64,000 nucleotides of DNA from Moritella sp. Urea-trap-13 (GTDB lineage: Bacteria; Pseudomonadota; Gammaproteobacteria; Enterobacterales; Moritellaceae): assembly GCF_002836355.1 (NCBI RefSeq), contig NZ_PJCA01000031.1, positions 310,001-374,000 on the forward strand. The letters run 5' to 3'. Shown piece after piece: positions 9,233 to 19,377 of the stretch; the stretch's first letter is position 1; every line of letters starts with the position of its first letter. Under the pieces are notes generated by a model. The model was given only the letters and a program-made list of their open reading frames with translations. It was not told the origin of the DNA and searched no databases. The position numbers and the translations under genes were made by a program.

Positions 9233-10549
9233 TTAAACGAGTGCTACAGCTTGTTCAGCGGTTTTTTCTAATGCCGCTTTGGCTTGTTTTGCTGCCATGT
9301 GTTTCAGCATATCTGAAGTAACTAGCGTGATCCCTTTTGGTGAAACACGGAAGCCATTAGCGATATCTTGTTCTGTATCATGACCAACGATTAAGCCTGC
9401 TGGTAATTCGCAGTTACTGTCAACGATAGTACGACGTAATTGACAGTTTTCACCGATATTAGCACCCGGTAGTATCACCGACTCTTCAACTGTCGAGAAC
9501 GAGTGCACATGTACGTTAGAGAATAATAGTGATTTACGGATCGTTGATCCAGAAATAATACAGCCACCTGAAACCGTTGAGTCAACAGCCATACCACGAC
9601 GTACATCGTTATCAAAAATAAACTTAGCAGGCGGTAGTTGTTCTTGGTACGTCCAAATCGGCCAGCTTGAATCATACAGGTCAAGCTGTGGTTCTGGTGT
9701 AACCAGTTCCATATTCGCTTCCCAGAATGAATCCAGTGTACCTACATCGCGCCAGTACGGTTGTTTGTCGCTATCAGGGTCGCTGAATGGGAATGCAAAC
9801 ACTTGATGATCATCAATGATTGATGGAATGATGTCATTACCAAAATCACGATCTGAAGTTTCACGAGTGGCATCTTTTTCTAACTGTTCGAATAGGAATT
9901 CTGTATTAAATACATAGTTACCCATTGATGCTAAACATTGACCCGGTTTACCCGGAATCTCATTTGGCTGTGCTGGTTTTTCATCAAAACGTTTAACACG
10001 GTTATCAGTATCAACTGTCATTACACCAAATTGGCCAGCGGCTTCTTCCGTTGGTACTTCAATGCAGCACACCGTCATGTCTGCGCCATTTTCCAAATGC
10101 TTGGCTAGCAGATCACCGTAATCCATACGATATACATGGTCACCAGACAAGATCATTACGTATTTTGGCTTTTCAGCGCGGATAATATCCATGTTTTGGA
10201 ATACGGCATCTGCAGTACCTGAATACCAGTCGTTACCGTAACGCTGTGATGCCGGTAAGATCTCTACCGATTCAGACAATTCTTTTTTGAAATGTCCCCA
10301 ACCACGGTTTACGTGACGGATTAATGAATGTGATTTGTACTGTGTTGCAATACCAACACGACGGATCCCAGAGTTAATGCAATTAGATAATGGGAAGTCG
10401 ATAATGCGGAATTTACCGCCGAAAAATACTGCTGGTTTTGCGCGCCAATCAGTTAACTCATGTAAACGACTACCTCGGCCACCTGCAAGGATAAGGGCGT
10501 AAGTATCTTTTGTTAAGTTACTGATATAGCGATGTGCACCTTGTGACAT
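9233..10549 (-). CDS. glgC: Glucose-1-phosphate adenylyltransferase
   Basis: GlgC makes ADP-glucose and pyrophosphate from glucose-1-phosphate and ATP, the committed and allosterically controlled step of bacterial glycogen synthesis. The 438 residues start with a nucleotidyltransferase domain containing the [19 protein letters not shown] signature (residues about 22-40). The substrate-site blocks [14 protein letters not shown] and FDEKP follow. The C-terminal third is a left-handed beta-helix domain with hexapeptide-like repeats ([17 protein letters not shown]). Length and motifs are those of the gammaproteobacterial homotetrameric enzyme. It sits between glgP and glgA in the minus-strand operon, with short gaps on either side. 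Confidence 0.96.
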   Translation of the reverse strand: MSQGAHRYISNLTKDTYALILAGGRGSRLHELTDWRAKPAVFFGGKFRIIDFPLSNCINSGIRRVGIATQYKSHSLIRHVNRGWGHFKKELSESVEILPASQRYGNDWYSGTADAVFQNMDIIRAEKPKYVMILSGDHVYRMDYGDLLAKHLENGADMTVCCIEVPTEEAAGQFGVMTVDTDNRVKRFDEKPAQPNEIPGKPGQCLASMGNYVFNTEFLFEQLEKDATRETSDRDFGNDIIPSIIDDHQVFAFPFSDPDSDKQPYWRDVGTLDSFWEANMELVTPEPQLDLYDSSWPIWTYQEQLPPAKFIFDNDVRRGMAVDSTVSGGCIISGSTIRKSLLFSNVHVHSFSTVEESVILPGANIGENCQLRRTIVDSNCELPAGLIVGHDTEQDIANGFRVSPKGITLVTSDMLKHMAAKQAKAALEKTAEQAVALV

Positions 10550-10697
10550 ATTACTTCTCCATAAGCTTTGTGTCGGAATTCGGTTTATATAAAGTGCTTT
10601 AAATCATCGATGAAATAAAACACTATTATAAATAGTGTGCAGGGCATTAACTCTTGTTTCAGCCCTGATTTAAAATGAATTTTTACACTGAGGTCAG

Positions 10698-13196
10698 TTA
10701 AACACTCAGTGGTGTTAGATTCCAAATGTCGTTGTTGTATTCATTAATGGTACGGTCACTTGAGAACGTGCCACTTGCTGCAGTATTCAAAATACTTAAT
10801 CGTGTCCACGCTTGTTTATCTTGATAGACAAGGGCGGCAGCTTGTTGTGCTTTACAGTAACCAGCGAAATCATGTGCCACTAACCACTGGTCGTGTTCAT
10901 TTAAAATAGAATCAATAAGCGGCTGGAATAAGCCATTTTCAAACAAGTTGAAGTGACCGCTATTAAGTAATTCCATCACGTTATTTAAGTTACAGTCGTT
11001 GGCAATGAGTTGTGCTGGGTTATAGTGTTCACGGATACCGGCTACTTGTTCGCTACGCGCACCAAACAAGAAGAAGTTATCTGCACCAACCGCATCACGA
11101 ATTTCGATGTTGGCACCATCTAACGTACCGATAGTTGCAGCACCATTCATCATGAATTTCATATTACCTGTACCAGACGCTTCTTTACCTGCAGTCGAGA
11201 TCTGTTCTGACAAGTCGGTTGCCGCACAAATCGTTTCCATCGCGGTAACGTTGTAGTTTGGTAAGAAGGCAACGCGTAACCAAGGTTGTGCTAGCGGATC
11301 TGCATTGATCGTTGCAGCCACGTTATTGATTAATTTAATCGTTAACTTAGCAATGAAGTAACCCGGCGCCGCTTTACCACCAATCAATACGCAGCGTGGT
11401 GTCATGCCTTCAGTATCACCGCGACGAATGCGGTCATAAAGATGGATAACATGCATAATGTTAAGTAGCTGACGTTTGTATTCGTGCATACGTTTAACTT
11501 GTACGTCAAACATCATGTTGGTATCGAATTCAACACCACAAGCTTCTTTGACTAAATCAGCAAGTTGTTGTTTGTTGTGTTGTTTAACGTCTTGCCATTG
11601 AGCATGAAACTTTTCGTTGTCATAGTAACGACGTAGCTTACTGATCTCGCTTAAATCACGTGTCCAACCATTACCGATCTTGTCGCTAATCAGCTGGCTT
11701 AATTTGGGATTACAATGTGCTAACCAACGACGTGGGGTAACACCATTGGTTTTGTTGTTAAATTTGCTTGGCGTCAACTGATAGAAGTCGTTAAACAAAC
11801 CTTCACTCAATAACTGGGTATGCAATGCGGCAACACCGTTTACCGAGAAGCTACCCACAATGGCAAGATAAGCCATGCGTACTTGTGGATCATCGCCTTC
11901 TTCAATAATTGATAATGCACGTTGCTTATCAACATCACCAGGCCATTGGCAAGCTACTTCTGTTAAGAAGCGGGCATTGATTTCAAAAATGATTTCAAGC
12001 ACACGCGGCAGTAGGTGTGAGAATAAGCGCACAGACCATTTTTCTAATGCTTCAGGCAATAACGTATGGTTGGTATAAGCCATAGTCGATGTGGTGATCT
12101 GCCATGCAGCATCCCAATCTAAATCATGATCATCGAGTAATAAACGCATTAACTCAGCAACTGCCACACTTGGGTGAGTATCGTTAAGTTGGAATACGTG
12201 GTACTTAGCAAAGTCAGTGAAGTCGCTACCGTGTACTTTTACCCACTCCGCAATAATGTCTTGTAAGCTGGCAGAAGTCAGGAAGTATTGCTGACGTAAA
12301 CGTAGCTCTTTACCATTTTCACTGGCATCGTTTGGATACAGTACCATGGTGATTTGTTCAGCTAAGTTTTTACGGGCAACGGCTTCGGTATAACTACCAG
12401 CGTTGAATTCTCCGAGATCAAATTCATCTGTTGCCGCTGATTTCCAGAGACGTAATGTATTAACGATACCGTTTTGATAACCGGGAACTGGCACATCATA
12501 TGGTACGGCAAGCACATCTTCAGTACCAACCCATTGGTGCTGAGTACGGCCTTCTTTGTCTTGATAAGTCTCTACATGGCCAAAGAACTTCACTCTGCGG
12601 TTATGTTCTGGAGCGGCAACTTCCCAAGGATGACCGTCACGTAGCCAGTTATCTGGATGTTCTATTTGATGACCATTTTCAATGCTTTGGTTAAACATAC
12701 CGTATTCATAACGGATGCCATAACCGGTTACTGGCAATGCTAAGCTTGCGCAACTATCAAGGAAACAGGCAGCTAGACGACCTAGACCACCGTTACCTAA
12801 ACCAGCATCGTGTTCTGACTCGGCAATGGTTTCTAATTCGCTACTGTAGTGATTAAGGCCTTTGCGTACGCTGTCTTCTAAATCAAGATTTAATACTGCA
12901 TTACCCAGTGCGCGACCCATCAAAAATTCTAACGACAGGTAAGCGGCGCGGCGGGTAGGTTGTGCTTGCTGTTGTTTCTTGGTCGCGCGTGATTTTTCCA
13001 TCAAGCGGTCACGGATTGTTAATGCAAGCGCATGATATAAATACTGCGGCGACTCACCAACTTCATCACGCCCTAAGGTGTAATGGAAATGACGCTGTAA
13101 ATCTTCAGGCAAGGTGCTGGCATTAACCACTGGCCCATTATTTGTCTCTAACGTGCAAACCTTGTTTGCTTTAGACTTTTGTTTCTTTAATGACAT
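10698..13196 (-). CDS. glgP: Glycogen/maltodextrin phosphorylase
   Basis: The enzyme phosphorolyses alpha-1,4-glucan ends to glucose-1-phosphate using pyridoxal phosphate. The protein has 832 residues, the usual size. Key regions seen are GLGNGGLGRLAACFLDS in the N-terminal half, QLNDTHPSVAVAELMRLL, and the PLP-lysine block EASGTGNMKFMMNGA in the C-terminal half. It lies 54 bp downstream of glgB and 148 bp upstream of glgC, so breakdown and synthesis genes are co-transcribed. The N-terminal Lys/Gln-rich stretch before the core is slightly longer than in E. coli GlgP. No separate debranching enzyme gene (glgX) is present in this operon. Confidence 0.95.
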   Translation of the reverse strand: MSLKKQKSKANKVCTLETNNGPVVNASTLPEDLQRHFHYTLGRDEVGESPQYLYHALALTIRDRLMEKSRATKKQQQAQPTRRAAYLSLEFLMGRALGNAVLNLDLEDSVRKGLNHYSSELETIAESEHDAGLGNGGLGRLAACFLDSCASLALPVTGYGIRYEYGMFNQSIENGHQIEHPDNWLRDGHPWEVAAPEHNRRVKFFGHVETYQDKEGRTQHQWVGTEDVLAVPYDVPVPGYQNGIVNTLRLWKSAATDEFDLGEFNAGSYTEAVARKNLAEQITMVLYPNDASENGKELRLRQQYFLTSASLQDIIAEWVKVHGSDFTDFAKYHVFQLNDTHPSVAVAELMRLLLDDHDLDWDAAWQITTSTMAYTNHTLLPEALEKWSVRLFSHLLPRVLEIIFEINARFLTEVACQWPGDVDKQRALSIIEEGDDPQVRMAYLAIVGSFSVNGVAALHTQLLSEGLFNDFYQLTPSKFNNKTNGVTPRRWLAHCNPKLSQLISDKIGNGWTRDLSEISKLRRYYDNEKFHAQWQDVKQHNKQQLADLVKEACGVEFDTNMMFDVQVKRMHEYKRQLLNIMHVIHLYDRIRRGDTEGMTPRCVLIGGKAAPGYFIAKLTIKLINNVAATINADPLAQPWLRVAFLPNYNVTAMETICAATDLSEQISTAGKEASGTGNMKFMMNGAATIGTLDGANIEIRDAVGADNFFLFGARSEQVAGIREHYNPAQLIANDCNLNNVMELLNSGHFNLFENGLFQPLIDSILNEHDQWLVAHDFAGYCKAQQAAALVYQDKQAWTRLSILNTAASGTFSSDRTINEYNNDIWNLTPLSV

Positions 13197-13250
13197 ATAA
13201 CTTCCTTTATTATGACATTTGGGCGAATTAGTTATTTTTTCGTTATCTAT

Positions 13251-15500
13251 TTATTCAGCACGATTCGTTTTTGGCGCTAGATATACCGTTGATAGTGGTG
13301 GTAGTGGGATACAAATACTTTGGGTAAAGCCTTGCCACTCAACATATTCCGCGATGTAACTTGTCTGTGTTGCAAAACCACTGCCGCCAAACTGAGTATC
13401 ATCGGTATTGACGAGTACTTCATACTCACCAAGACTCGGTACACCAATGCGATAGTGTGACTGACATGCGGGTGTCATGTTCGATATCACAACCACATGT
13501 TGGTCTTTGCTTTTGTTATAACGTAAGAAACTAAACACTGACTGTTCGGCGTTACTGGCGTCGATCCAATCAAATCCTTGATGATCAGTGTCTAACTCAA
13601 ATAAGGCAGTTTGATGACAATAACTGTTATTGAGTGATTTAATCAGCGCTTGCACACCTTGGTGCTCTGGTTGCTCAAGTAAATGCCAGTCTAGCGATTG
13701 GTCATGATTCCATTCTGCTCGTTGACCAAATTCACACCCCATAAACAATAATTTCTTACCTGGGTGTGCCCACATGAAGCCGTAATAAGCACGTAAATTG
13801 GCAAACTTCTGCCAATCATCGCCAGGCATCTTGTTAAGCAATGAACCTTTACCGTGCACAACTTCGTCATGACTTAGCGGTAAGATAAAGTTTTCACTAA
13901 ATGCATAAGCCAGTGAGAACGTCATTTCATGGTGGTGATGTTGACGATAAAGTGGGTCACAACTCATGTATTCTAAGCTGTCATTCATCCAACCCATGTT
14001 CCACTTGTAACCAAAACCAAGCCCACCTTGGTCGACAAAGTTAGTCACACCAGGCCAGGCTGTTGATTCTTCAGCGACCATCATGATACCAGGGTGATTT
14101 TTATAACAACGCTGGTTCACTTGTTTCAATAATTCAATTGCGCCGAGGTTTTCGCGACCACCGTGTTCATTCGGGATCCATTCACCTTCTTTGCGGCTGT
14201 AGTCGAGATACAACATAGAGGCAACCGCATCAACACGCAGGCCATCAATGGCAAAGTTATCAAACCAAGCAAGGGCATTGGAAATTAAGAAGCTCTGCAC
14301 TTCAGCACGATCGTAATTAAAGATGTGAGTATTCCAATCGGGATGGAAACCTTGACGTTTATCCGCATGTTCAAACAGATGTGAGCCATCAAACTGAGCT
14401 AAACCGTGGGCATCGGCAGGGAAGTGTCCTGGTACCCAATCGATTAATAAACCAAGGTTGGCAGCGTGACAGGCATCAACAAAGAATTGGAAGTCAGCTA
14501 AGCTACCGAAACGACTGGTTGGCGCAAACAATCCTACGGGTTGGTAGCCCCAAGAACCATCAAACGGAAACTCACTAATTGGCATTAACTGGATATGAGT
14601 AAAACCAAGTTCTTTAACATAAGGTACTAGCTGTTCTGATAACGCTTTGTAACTTAAAAATTGATTGTTTTCGTCACGCTTCCACGAACCCGCATGGATT
14701 TCATAGATACTGATTGGCGCATTTATGGCGTTACGTTCAGCACGTTGCGCCCATGCTTTAGCGGGAGATTGCTGCCATGTCGCAGACGTTGCTTTAGTTG
14801 GTACGCACGAGGCCGTTTGCGGACGTAATTGCATTGACGAAGCAAAAGGGTCGGCTTTTTCTAAGCGTTCACCACATTCGGTGATAATACTAAATTTGTA
14901 ATTGTTATCCTGATCCGAGTCAGCGATATCGGCAATGAATATTTCCCAAATGCCAGCACCAAGGTGCTTACGCATCGGGTGACGTGTGGTATTCCAATGG
15001 TTAAAGTTACCAATTAAGCTTACTGAAGTGGCGTTTGGTGCCCAAACAGTAAAGCGGACGCCTTCAACATTATCGGTGATAGTCCAATGCGCGCCTAAAT
15101 GACGTTGTGCTTGTTCTAACGTACCTTCGTTAAACAAGTAAACCGCATCGGCATCAAGTGTCGATGAGAATTTATAAGGGTCTTGCTCAACAACCGTTGA
15201 AAAAGGATAAGCGATGGTTAGTTTATAATCGCCATTGTATTGTTTTGCTGACAGGCTAAGGATAAAGAGATCACTATTACCAACACGTTGGTAACGACGT
15301 TGCTGGCTTTTATCTTGATAATAAACGTGCTGTGCACCGGGAATGAATACTTTAAGCTCGTATTCATCTTTACTTACTTGGTGTGGACCTAAAAAAGCAA
15401 ACGGGTCATAGAGTTTACCTTGATTAAGGGCATCTATTTCATGGTTAAAGCGCTCTTCAATGCGAGTCGCTATTGCTGGTGTTGTCGAAATGTCACTCAT
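13251..15500 (-). CDS. glgB: 1,4-alpha-glucan branching enzyme
   Basis: GlgB introduces alpha-1,6 branches into glycogen. The 749-residue protein has an N-terminal CBM48-type module, a second beta-sandwich CBM48 (VRFTVWAPNATSVSLIGNFN, near residue 145), then a GH13 barrel. The catalytic residues are in DGLRVDAVASM (nucleophile Asp), MVAEESTAW (acid/base Glu) and LSHDEVVHGK (transition-state Asp). A C-terminal all-beta domain closes the chain. Length is normal for the two-module N-terminal form. It is the second gene of the operon, 32 bp after the small CBM48 gene. Confidence 0.96.
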   Translation of the reverse strand: MSDISTTPAIATRIEERFNHEIDALNQGKLYDPFAFLGPHQVSKDEYELKVFIPGAQHVYYQDKSQQRRYQRVGNSDLFILSLSAKQYNGDYKLTIAYPFSTVVEQDPYKFSSTLDADAVYLFNEGTLEQAQRHLGAHWTITDNVEGVRFTVWAPNATSVSLIGNFNHWNTTRHPMRKHLGAGIWEIFIADIADSDQDNNYKFSIITECGERLEKADPFASSMQLRPQTASCVPTKATSATWQQSPAKAWAQRAERNAINAPISIYEIHAGSWKRDENNQFLSYKALSEQLVPYVKELGFTHIQLMPISEFPFDGSWGYQPVGLFAPTSRFGSLADFQFFVDACHAANLGLLIDWVPGHFPADAHGLAQFDGSHLFEHADKRQGFHPDWNTHIFNYDRAEVQSFLISNALAWFDNFAIDGLRVDAVASMLYLDYSRKEGEWIPNEHGGRENLGAIELLKQVNQRCYKNHPGIMMVAEESTAWPGVTNFVDQGGLGFGYKWNMGWMNDSLEYMSCDPLYRQHHHHEMTFSLAYAFSENFILPLSHDEVVHGKGSLLNKMPGDDWQKFANLRAYYGFMWAHPGKKLLFMGCEFGQRAEWNHDQSLDWHLLEQPEHQGVQALIKSLNNSYCHQTALFELDTDHQGFDWIDASNAEQSVFSFLRYNKSKDQHVVVISNMTPACQSHYRIGVPSLGEYEVLVNTDDTQFGGSGFATQTSYIAEYVEWQGFTQSICIPLPPLSTVYLAPKTNRAE

Positions 15501-15532
15501 GATCCATCCTGGATTAAACGTATTGTTAGCTT

Positions 15533-15853
15533 TTATGCTGTACGTAATGTAGATACAACGCTGTTATCAGTACCGAAAGTATTCGGTAAATATAAGTCTG
15601 CTTTATGATCGTTATGCCATTCATTACTATTAATTAAGTAACGGAAGTGAAATTGCTTATTTTCTGGTAAACGAACCTTGGCGCGAAATACTTTTTCTTT
15701 CTTAATGTACTTCATTGGCAATGCTTGCCAGTCATTAAAGTCGCAAAACAGTTCAACCGTATCACTACTTAATAGTGCGTTATTTGTGTCACAGGCGAAT
15801 TCAAACGTTACATCGGCTTCGGTTTTGGTTTTAAAAAAACGTTTTTTTAACAT
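15533..15853 (-). CDS. Free-standing CBM48 (isoamylase early-set / AMPK-beta-like) protein
   Basis: This 106-residue cytosolic protein consists of a single glycogen-binding beta-sandwich. Recognisable family features are VELFCDFNDWQALPMKY (the carbohydrate-facing W of the NDW segment) and FRAKVRLPENKQFHFRYLINSNEWHND, the typical NxxxW strand pair. It has no catalytic domain. As first gene of the glg operon it is likely to bind glycogen and may target or regulate the enzymes that follow; that role is inferred. The start ATG is preceded by AAGGAAGAT. Confidence 0.85.
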   Translation of the reverse strand: MLKKRFFKTKTEADVTFEFACDTNNALLSSDTVELFCDFNDWQALPMKYIKKEKVFRAKVRLPENKQFHFRYLINSNEWHNDHKADLYLPNTFGTDNSVVSTLRTA

Positions 15854-16002
15854 TTTATCTTCCTTGTTATACGTCGTAGCTTTAATAACTTAAGCCAAGT
15901 TTCGTTTACGTACCCAAATCAAAATAATCAACCTAATTGGGTATTCCTATAGAGGTATTATCATCGGTTTCTGAGCTTGTTTAAAGTTTTTAAACGGCGT
16001 TT

Positions 16003-16018
16003 TGTGATCTGCGTCACA
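16003..16018. promoter_or_regulatory. Consensus CRP (cAMP receptor protein) site
   Basis: TGTGATCTGCGTCACA matches the palindromic TGTGA-N6-TCACA consensus at all ten defined positions, in TTT/AAT flanks. It lies 150 bp upstream of the glg operon start and about 340 bp upstream of the divergent HD-GYP gene, so either could be catabolite-controlled. Confidence 0.8.
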
Positions 16019-16041
16019 ATGATCGCCTTTCATTCGTAACT

Positions 16042-16230
16042 GAGTGTCATTTCTTATATACGGACAGTCATTTTTATTTATTTTAATTAAAAATTAACTA
16101 ATTAGTAATACTTTATACCTGGACGGATGAGTAAAATACTTGTAGCTAAAATCATGTGAGATGGGAATTTTAAAGAATAGTTGGTATGTTTTTTAACCAT
16201 GACACGGATATTATTAACATGGAGTGTCAT
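16042..16230. promoter_or_regulatory. Repeated GTGTCAT motifs in the glg/HD-GYP divergent region
   Basis: GAGTGTCAT occurs at 16042-16050 and again at 16222-16230, with ATGACAC (its inverted core) at 16199-16205 and a related CAGTCAT near 16066. The rest of 15854-16356 is AT-rich and without a gene. These could be binding sites for one regulator; none is recognised. Confidence 0.35.
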
Positions 16231-16356
16231 TAACTTAATTATTATATAAAAATACGCATGGAACTTTGTAGATTGGGCATTTATTCTCAGAACGTAATAT
16301 GCCGAGTGTTATTTAAAGGTTATTCTATAACAAATTGTTAATATGTATTTTTAGTT

Positions 16357-19203
16357 ATGGGTTGGCAAGGCATGCGTTCGGTTTCATTTCGTTGGTATAT
16401 TTCAGGTATCTTTCTTTCTATTGCATCCTTGCTGAGTGCGGTACTGATCTATGTGAGTGTGAAGCATTCTCAAACCGTTTCTGTTTCTTTATCCCAAGAC
16501 ATCGTAAAAAATTATTCCAATGAGCTTAAAGTTGAATTGGAAGAATTATCAACCCCACTTATTACCATGCTTAATACTTTGGCAAATTCTGGTTTTACTG
16601 CTAAAGAATTTAATGAACAGCCGACACAATGGCTAGAAACGATGAATATGCTGTTAACTAAAAATCAGCATATTGCCTCGTTTTATGTGGGTAATAACGA
16701 TGGTAACTCTTACCTTGTTAGGTCGATACATAACGAAACTGAACTGTTGCGTTACTCTGCACCCGATACTACCGTGCTCATACTCGAAATTAATCGTAAT
16801 AGTGGCCAACAACAAGCTCTTTATTTCGATCACAAAATGCGTCGTATTGGTTCGAAACGCTCGCACAGTAACTATTATGATCCGCGTACGCGAGATTGGT
16901 TTAAAAACGCCAAAAATGACATGGATATTCACATGGCAGAACCTTATGCATTTTACTTTTCGCGTAAAGTAGGTATTACATTTTCGAGAATGTTAAAGAA
17001 TAAACAAGGTGTTATAGCGGTTGATTTTACCTTGGATTCACTCACTAATATGATTCAGAAGTTAGAGTATTCAGCTAATTCCAAAGTGTTATTACTGACG
17101 GCATCAAAACGTATTATTTCCAGTAACCAAGCTATAGCATTAATTAATGGCGAGAAATTGTTTACTGCTGAAGAACTTGAGATTGCGGAGTTCTTACCTG
17201 ATTTCAACAATATAAAAGTAGATCAAACCTTATTTAGTACCATATTTTGGCAAGACCAAGATTGGGAGTTGGTGGTCACGCCATTAGCCATCAGCACTGA
17301 AGATGTTTTGTATCTAGTGAACTTTGTTGCTTATAAAGACTTATTATATGGTTCAGCAATACTACGCAATGAGCTGATCGTTATTTCTTTAATCACCGTG
17401 TTCATTTCTTTTCTGATTATTTTAACTATGACAGAAAAGATCGCTAAACCACTCACTTATATGACTAAATCGCTTGAAAATATTCAACATTTTAATTTTA
17501 AGCGTAAAAATTATAAAAAATCAAATATTAACGATATAAATGATCTTAATGTGGCCATGAGCTCGATGGAAAATGTACTGGTAGATTTCTTTCAAAACCT
17601 CAGTGATATTGCCCGTTCGACAGAGTCTGAACAGTTATCGACGTCTATCGTAACGCAAGCAAAAGAAATACTGGCCTGTGATGCATGCCAATTATTTGTT
17701 AATTCACCCATGGATCGCCATTCATTTAGAATTACGGCAAATTCAGAAGCGGGTGAGTGTTTTGATTTACAATCGCTTTATGACTGCAACAAAACGATTT
17801 TTTCAGAGTCTATTTACGAGTTAGAACAAAAAGATAGTAAAGTTTTATTTGTGGGGTCGCACTGCACGGCAGGTTTTATCATTCCATTATTAAATCGTGC
17901 GAATGTACATATAGGTGCATTAGTTGTCGGTGTTGAAGGTTTTATAAAATCCTATACTCGTAATCGAATCCATTTTGTTCGTGAGTTTTTAGCCTTTAAT
18001 GAAATTGTACTCGAACAACTTGAACAAGAGCATGAGCAACGCGCGTTATTTCATGCATTTGTGGAAATGATGGCGACGTCTGTTGATATCAAGTCTCCTT
18101 ACACGGGAACGCATTGCCAGCGAGTGCCAAAAATCACCAAAATGATTGCTAAAGCCGCTGAGCAAGACACCAAAATATTTAAACAATTTTCACTAACAGA
18201 AGATGGCTGGGAGGAGTTGCTGATAGCGGCATGGCTGCATGACTGCGGTAAAGTGACAACACCTGATTATGTGATGGACAAAGCAACTAAACTTGAAACT
18301 ATTTATGACCGTATCCATGAAGTGAGAATGCGTTATGAGGTGCTAAAACGTGACACTGATATAATCTATTGGAAAGCTGTTGCCCAAGGGCAAGATAAAA
18401 TTATCGCCAAAGCAGTCTGCGATGAACAAAAGCGAGCATTAGAAAGTGAGTTTGAATTTATAGCCCAATGTAATACTGGCCATGAAGAACTGCAGCCTGA
18501 AGCGATTGCGCGATTAGAGCAAATAGCAGACCGTACTTGGCTGCGCACATTACCAGATAATATCGGCTTGTCACAAGAAGCACTCGATAAAGCAGATACA
18601 AAGATACAAGTACTACCGATCACAGAAAAAATATTGGCAGACAAGCAAACGCATTTATATCCTTGGTTGGAAAGTAAAAGATTAGAATCGCAGAGCAAAC
18701 GTGAATTCAAATTAAGAAAACCTGAGCATCAATACAATCGCGGTGAATTACATAATTTACGTGTTACCAGCGGTACATTAACAGCAGAAGAACGCTATAA
18801 CGTCAATGACCACGTGATTCAAACGTATTTAATGCTTGATCAACTACCATACCCCGAACATTTAAAAAATGTACCACTTATTGCCGGTTCGCATCACGAG
18901 AAAATCAACGGCAGTGGTTATCCACTGAAATTAAAAGGTGAACAAATCCCCCTTGGTGGTCGTATGATTGCGATTGCTGATACGTTTGAAGCGCTTACGA
19001 CAGCAGAGCGACCATACAAGACGCTAAATGAATCGCTGATGATTATGGCAAGCATGGTTGCAGATGGTGATTTAGATGCGAACTTATTTGAGTTGTTTAT
19101 TACTCAGGGTATTTATCAACAATATGCCGATGAATACTTACTTAAATCACAGTTTGATACGGTTGATATATGCGCAATTAAAATGCTGTTGCAGTCTAGC
19201 TAA
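16357..19203 (+). CDS. Membrane-bound HD-GYP domain protein with periplasmic sensor (paralogue 1)
   Basis: HD-GYP proteins hydrolyse cyclic di-GMP. This 948-residue protein has an N-terminal membrane helix (about residues 12-32), a periplasmic Cache-like sensor with a [13 protein letters not shown] motif, a second membrane helix near 345-365, a HAMP-like linker, a GAF-like region, then the HD-GYP domain. The metal site is intact: HDCGK near residue 628, and [11 protein letters not shown] near 846. The HD and HHE motifs are about 215 residues apart, so the domain carries a large insert. The start is uncertain: ATG at 16357 or at 16372 aligns about equally well with the following paralogue. A CRP site lies upstream. 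Confidence 0.88.
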   Translation: MGWQGMRSVSFRWYISGIFLSIASLLSAVLIYVSVKHSQTVSVSLSQDIVKNYSNELKVELEELSTPLITMLNTLANSGFTAKEFNEQPTQWLETMNMLLTKNQHIASFYVGNNDGNSYLVRSIHNETELLRYSAPDTTVLILEINRNSGQQQALYFDHKMRRIGSKRSHSNYYDPRTRDWFKNAKNDMDIHMAEPYAFYFSRKVGITFSRMLKNKQGVIAVDFTLDSLTNMIQKLEYSANSKVLLLTASKRIISSNQAIALINGEKLFTAEELEIAEFLPDFNNIKVDQTLFSTIFWQDQDWELVVTPLAISTEDVLYLVNFVAYKDLLYGSAILRNELIVISLITVFISFLIILTMTEKIAKPLTYMTKSLENIQHFNFKRKNYKKSNINDINDLNVAMSSMENVLVDFFQNLSDIARSTESEQLSTSIVTQAKEILACDACQLFVNSPMDRHSFRITANSEAGECFDLQSLYDCNKTIFSESIYELEQKDSKVLFVGSHCTAGFIIPLLNRANVHIGALVVGVEGFIKSYTRNRIHFVREFLAFNEIVLEQLEQEHEQRALFHAFVEMMATSVDIKSPYTGTHCQRVPKITKMIAKAAEQDTKIFKQFSLTEDGWEELLIAAWLHDCGKVTTPDYVMDKATKLETIYDRIHEVRMRYEVLKRDTDIIYWKAVAQGQDKIIAKAVCDEQKRALESEFEFIAQCNTGHEELQPEAIARLEQIADRTWLRTLPDNIGLSQEALDKADTKIQVLPITEKILADKQTHLYPWLESKRLESQSKREFKLRKPEHQYNRGELHNLRVTSGTLTAEERYNVNDHVIQTYLMLDQLPYPEHLKNVPLIAGSHHEKINGSGYPLKLKGEQIPLGGRMIAIADTFEALTTAERPYKTLNESLMIMASMVADGDLDANLFELFITQGIYQQYADEYLLKSQFDTVDICAIKMLLQSS

Positions 19204-19377
19204 GCGTAGACGTAGTCATTTATACATAACACTTGATGCATTTTCAAATGAAATATTATCGTTTTATAAAGAGCAATATAGAAAGCATATTTCTTTGGTT
19301 TTAAGCCGTTATTTAATATCTTTCATGGTAATGAAACATTATTATAGCGGCACTTTAGTAGATGGAAGAGTAGTAGT

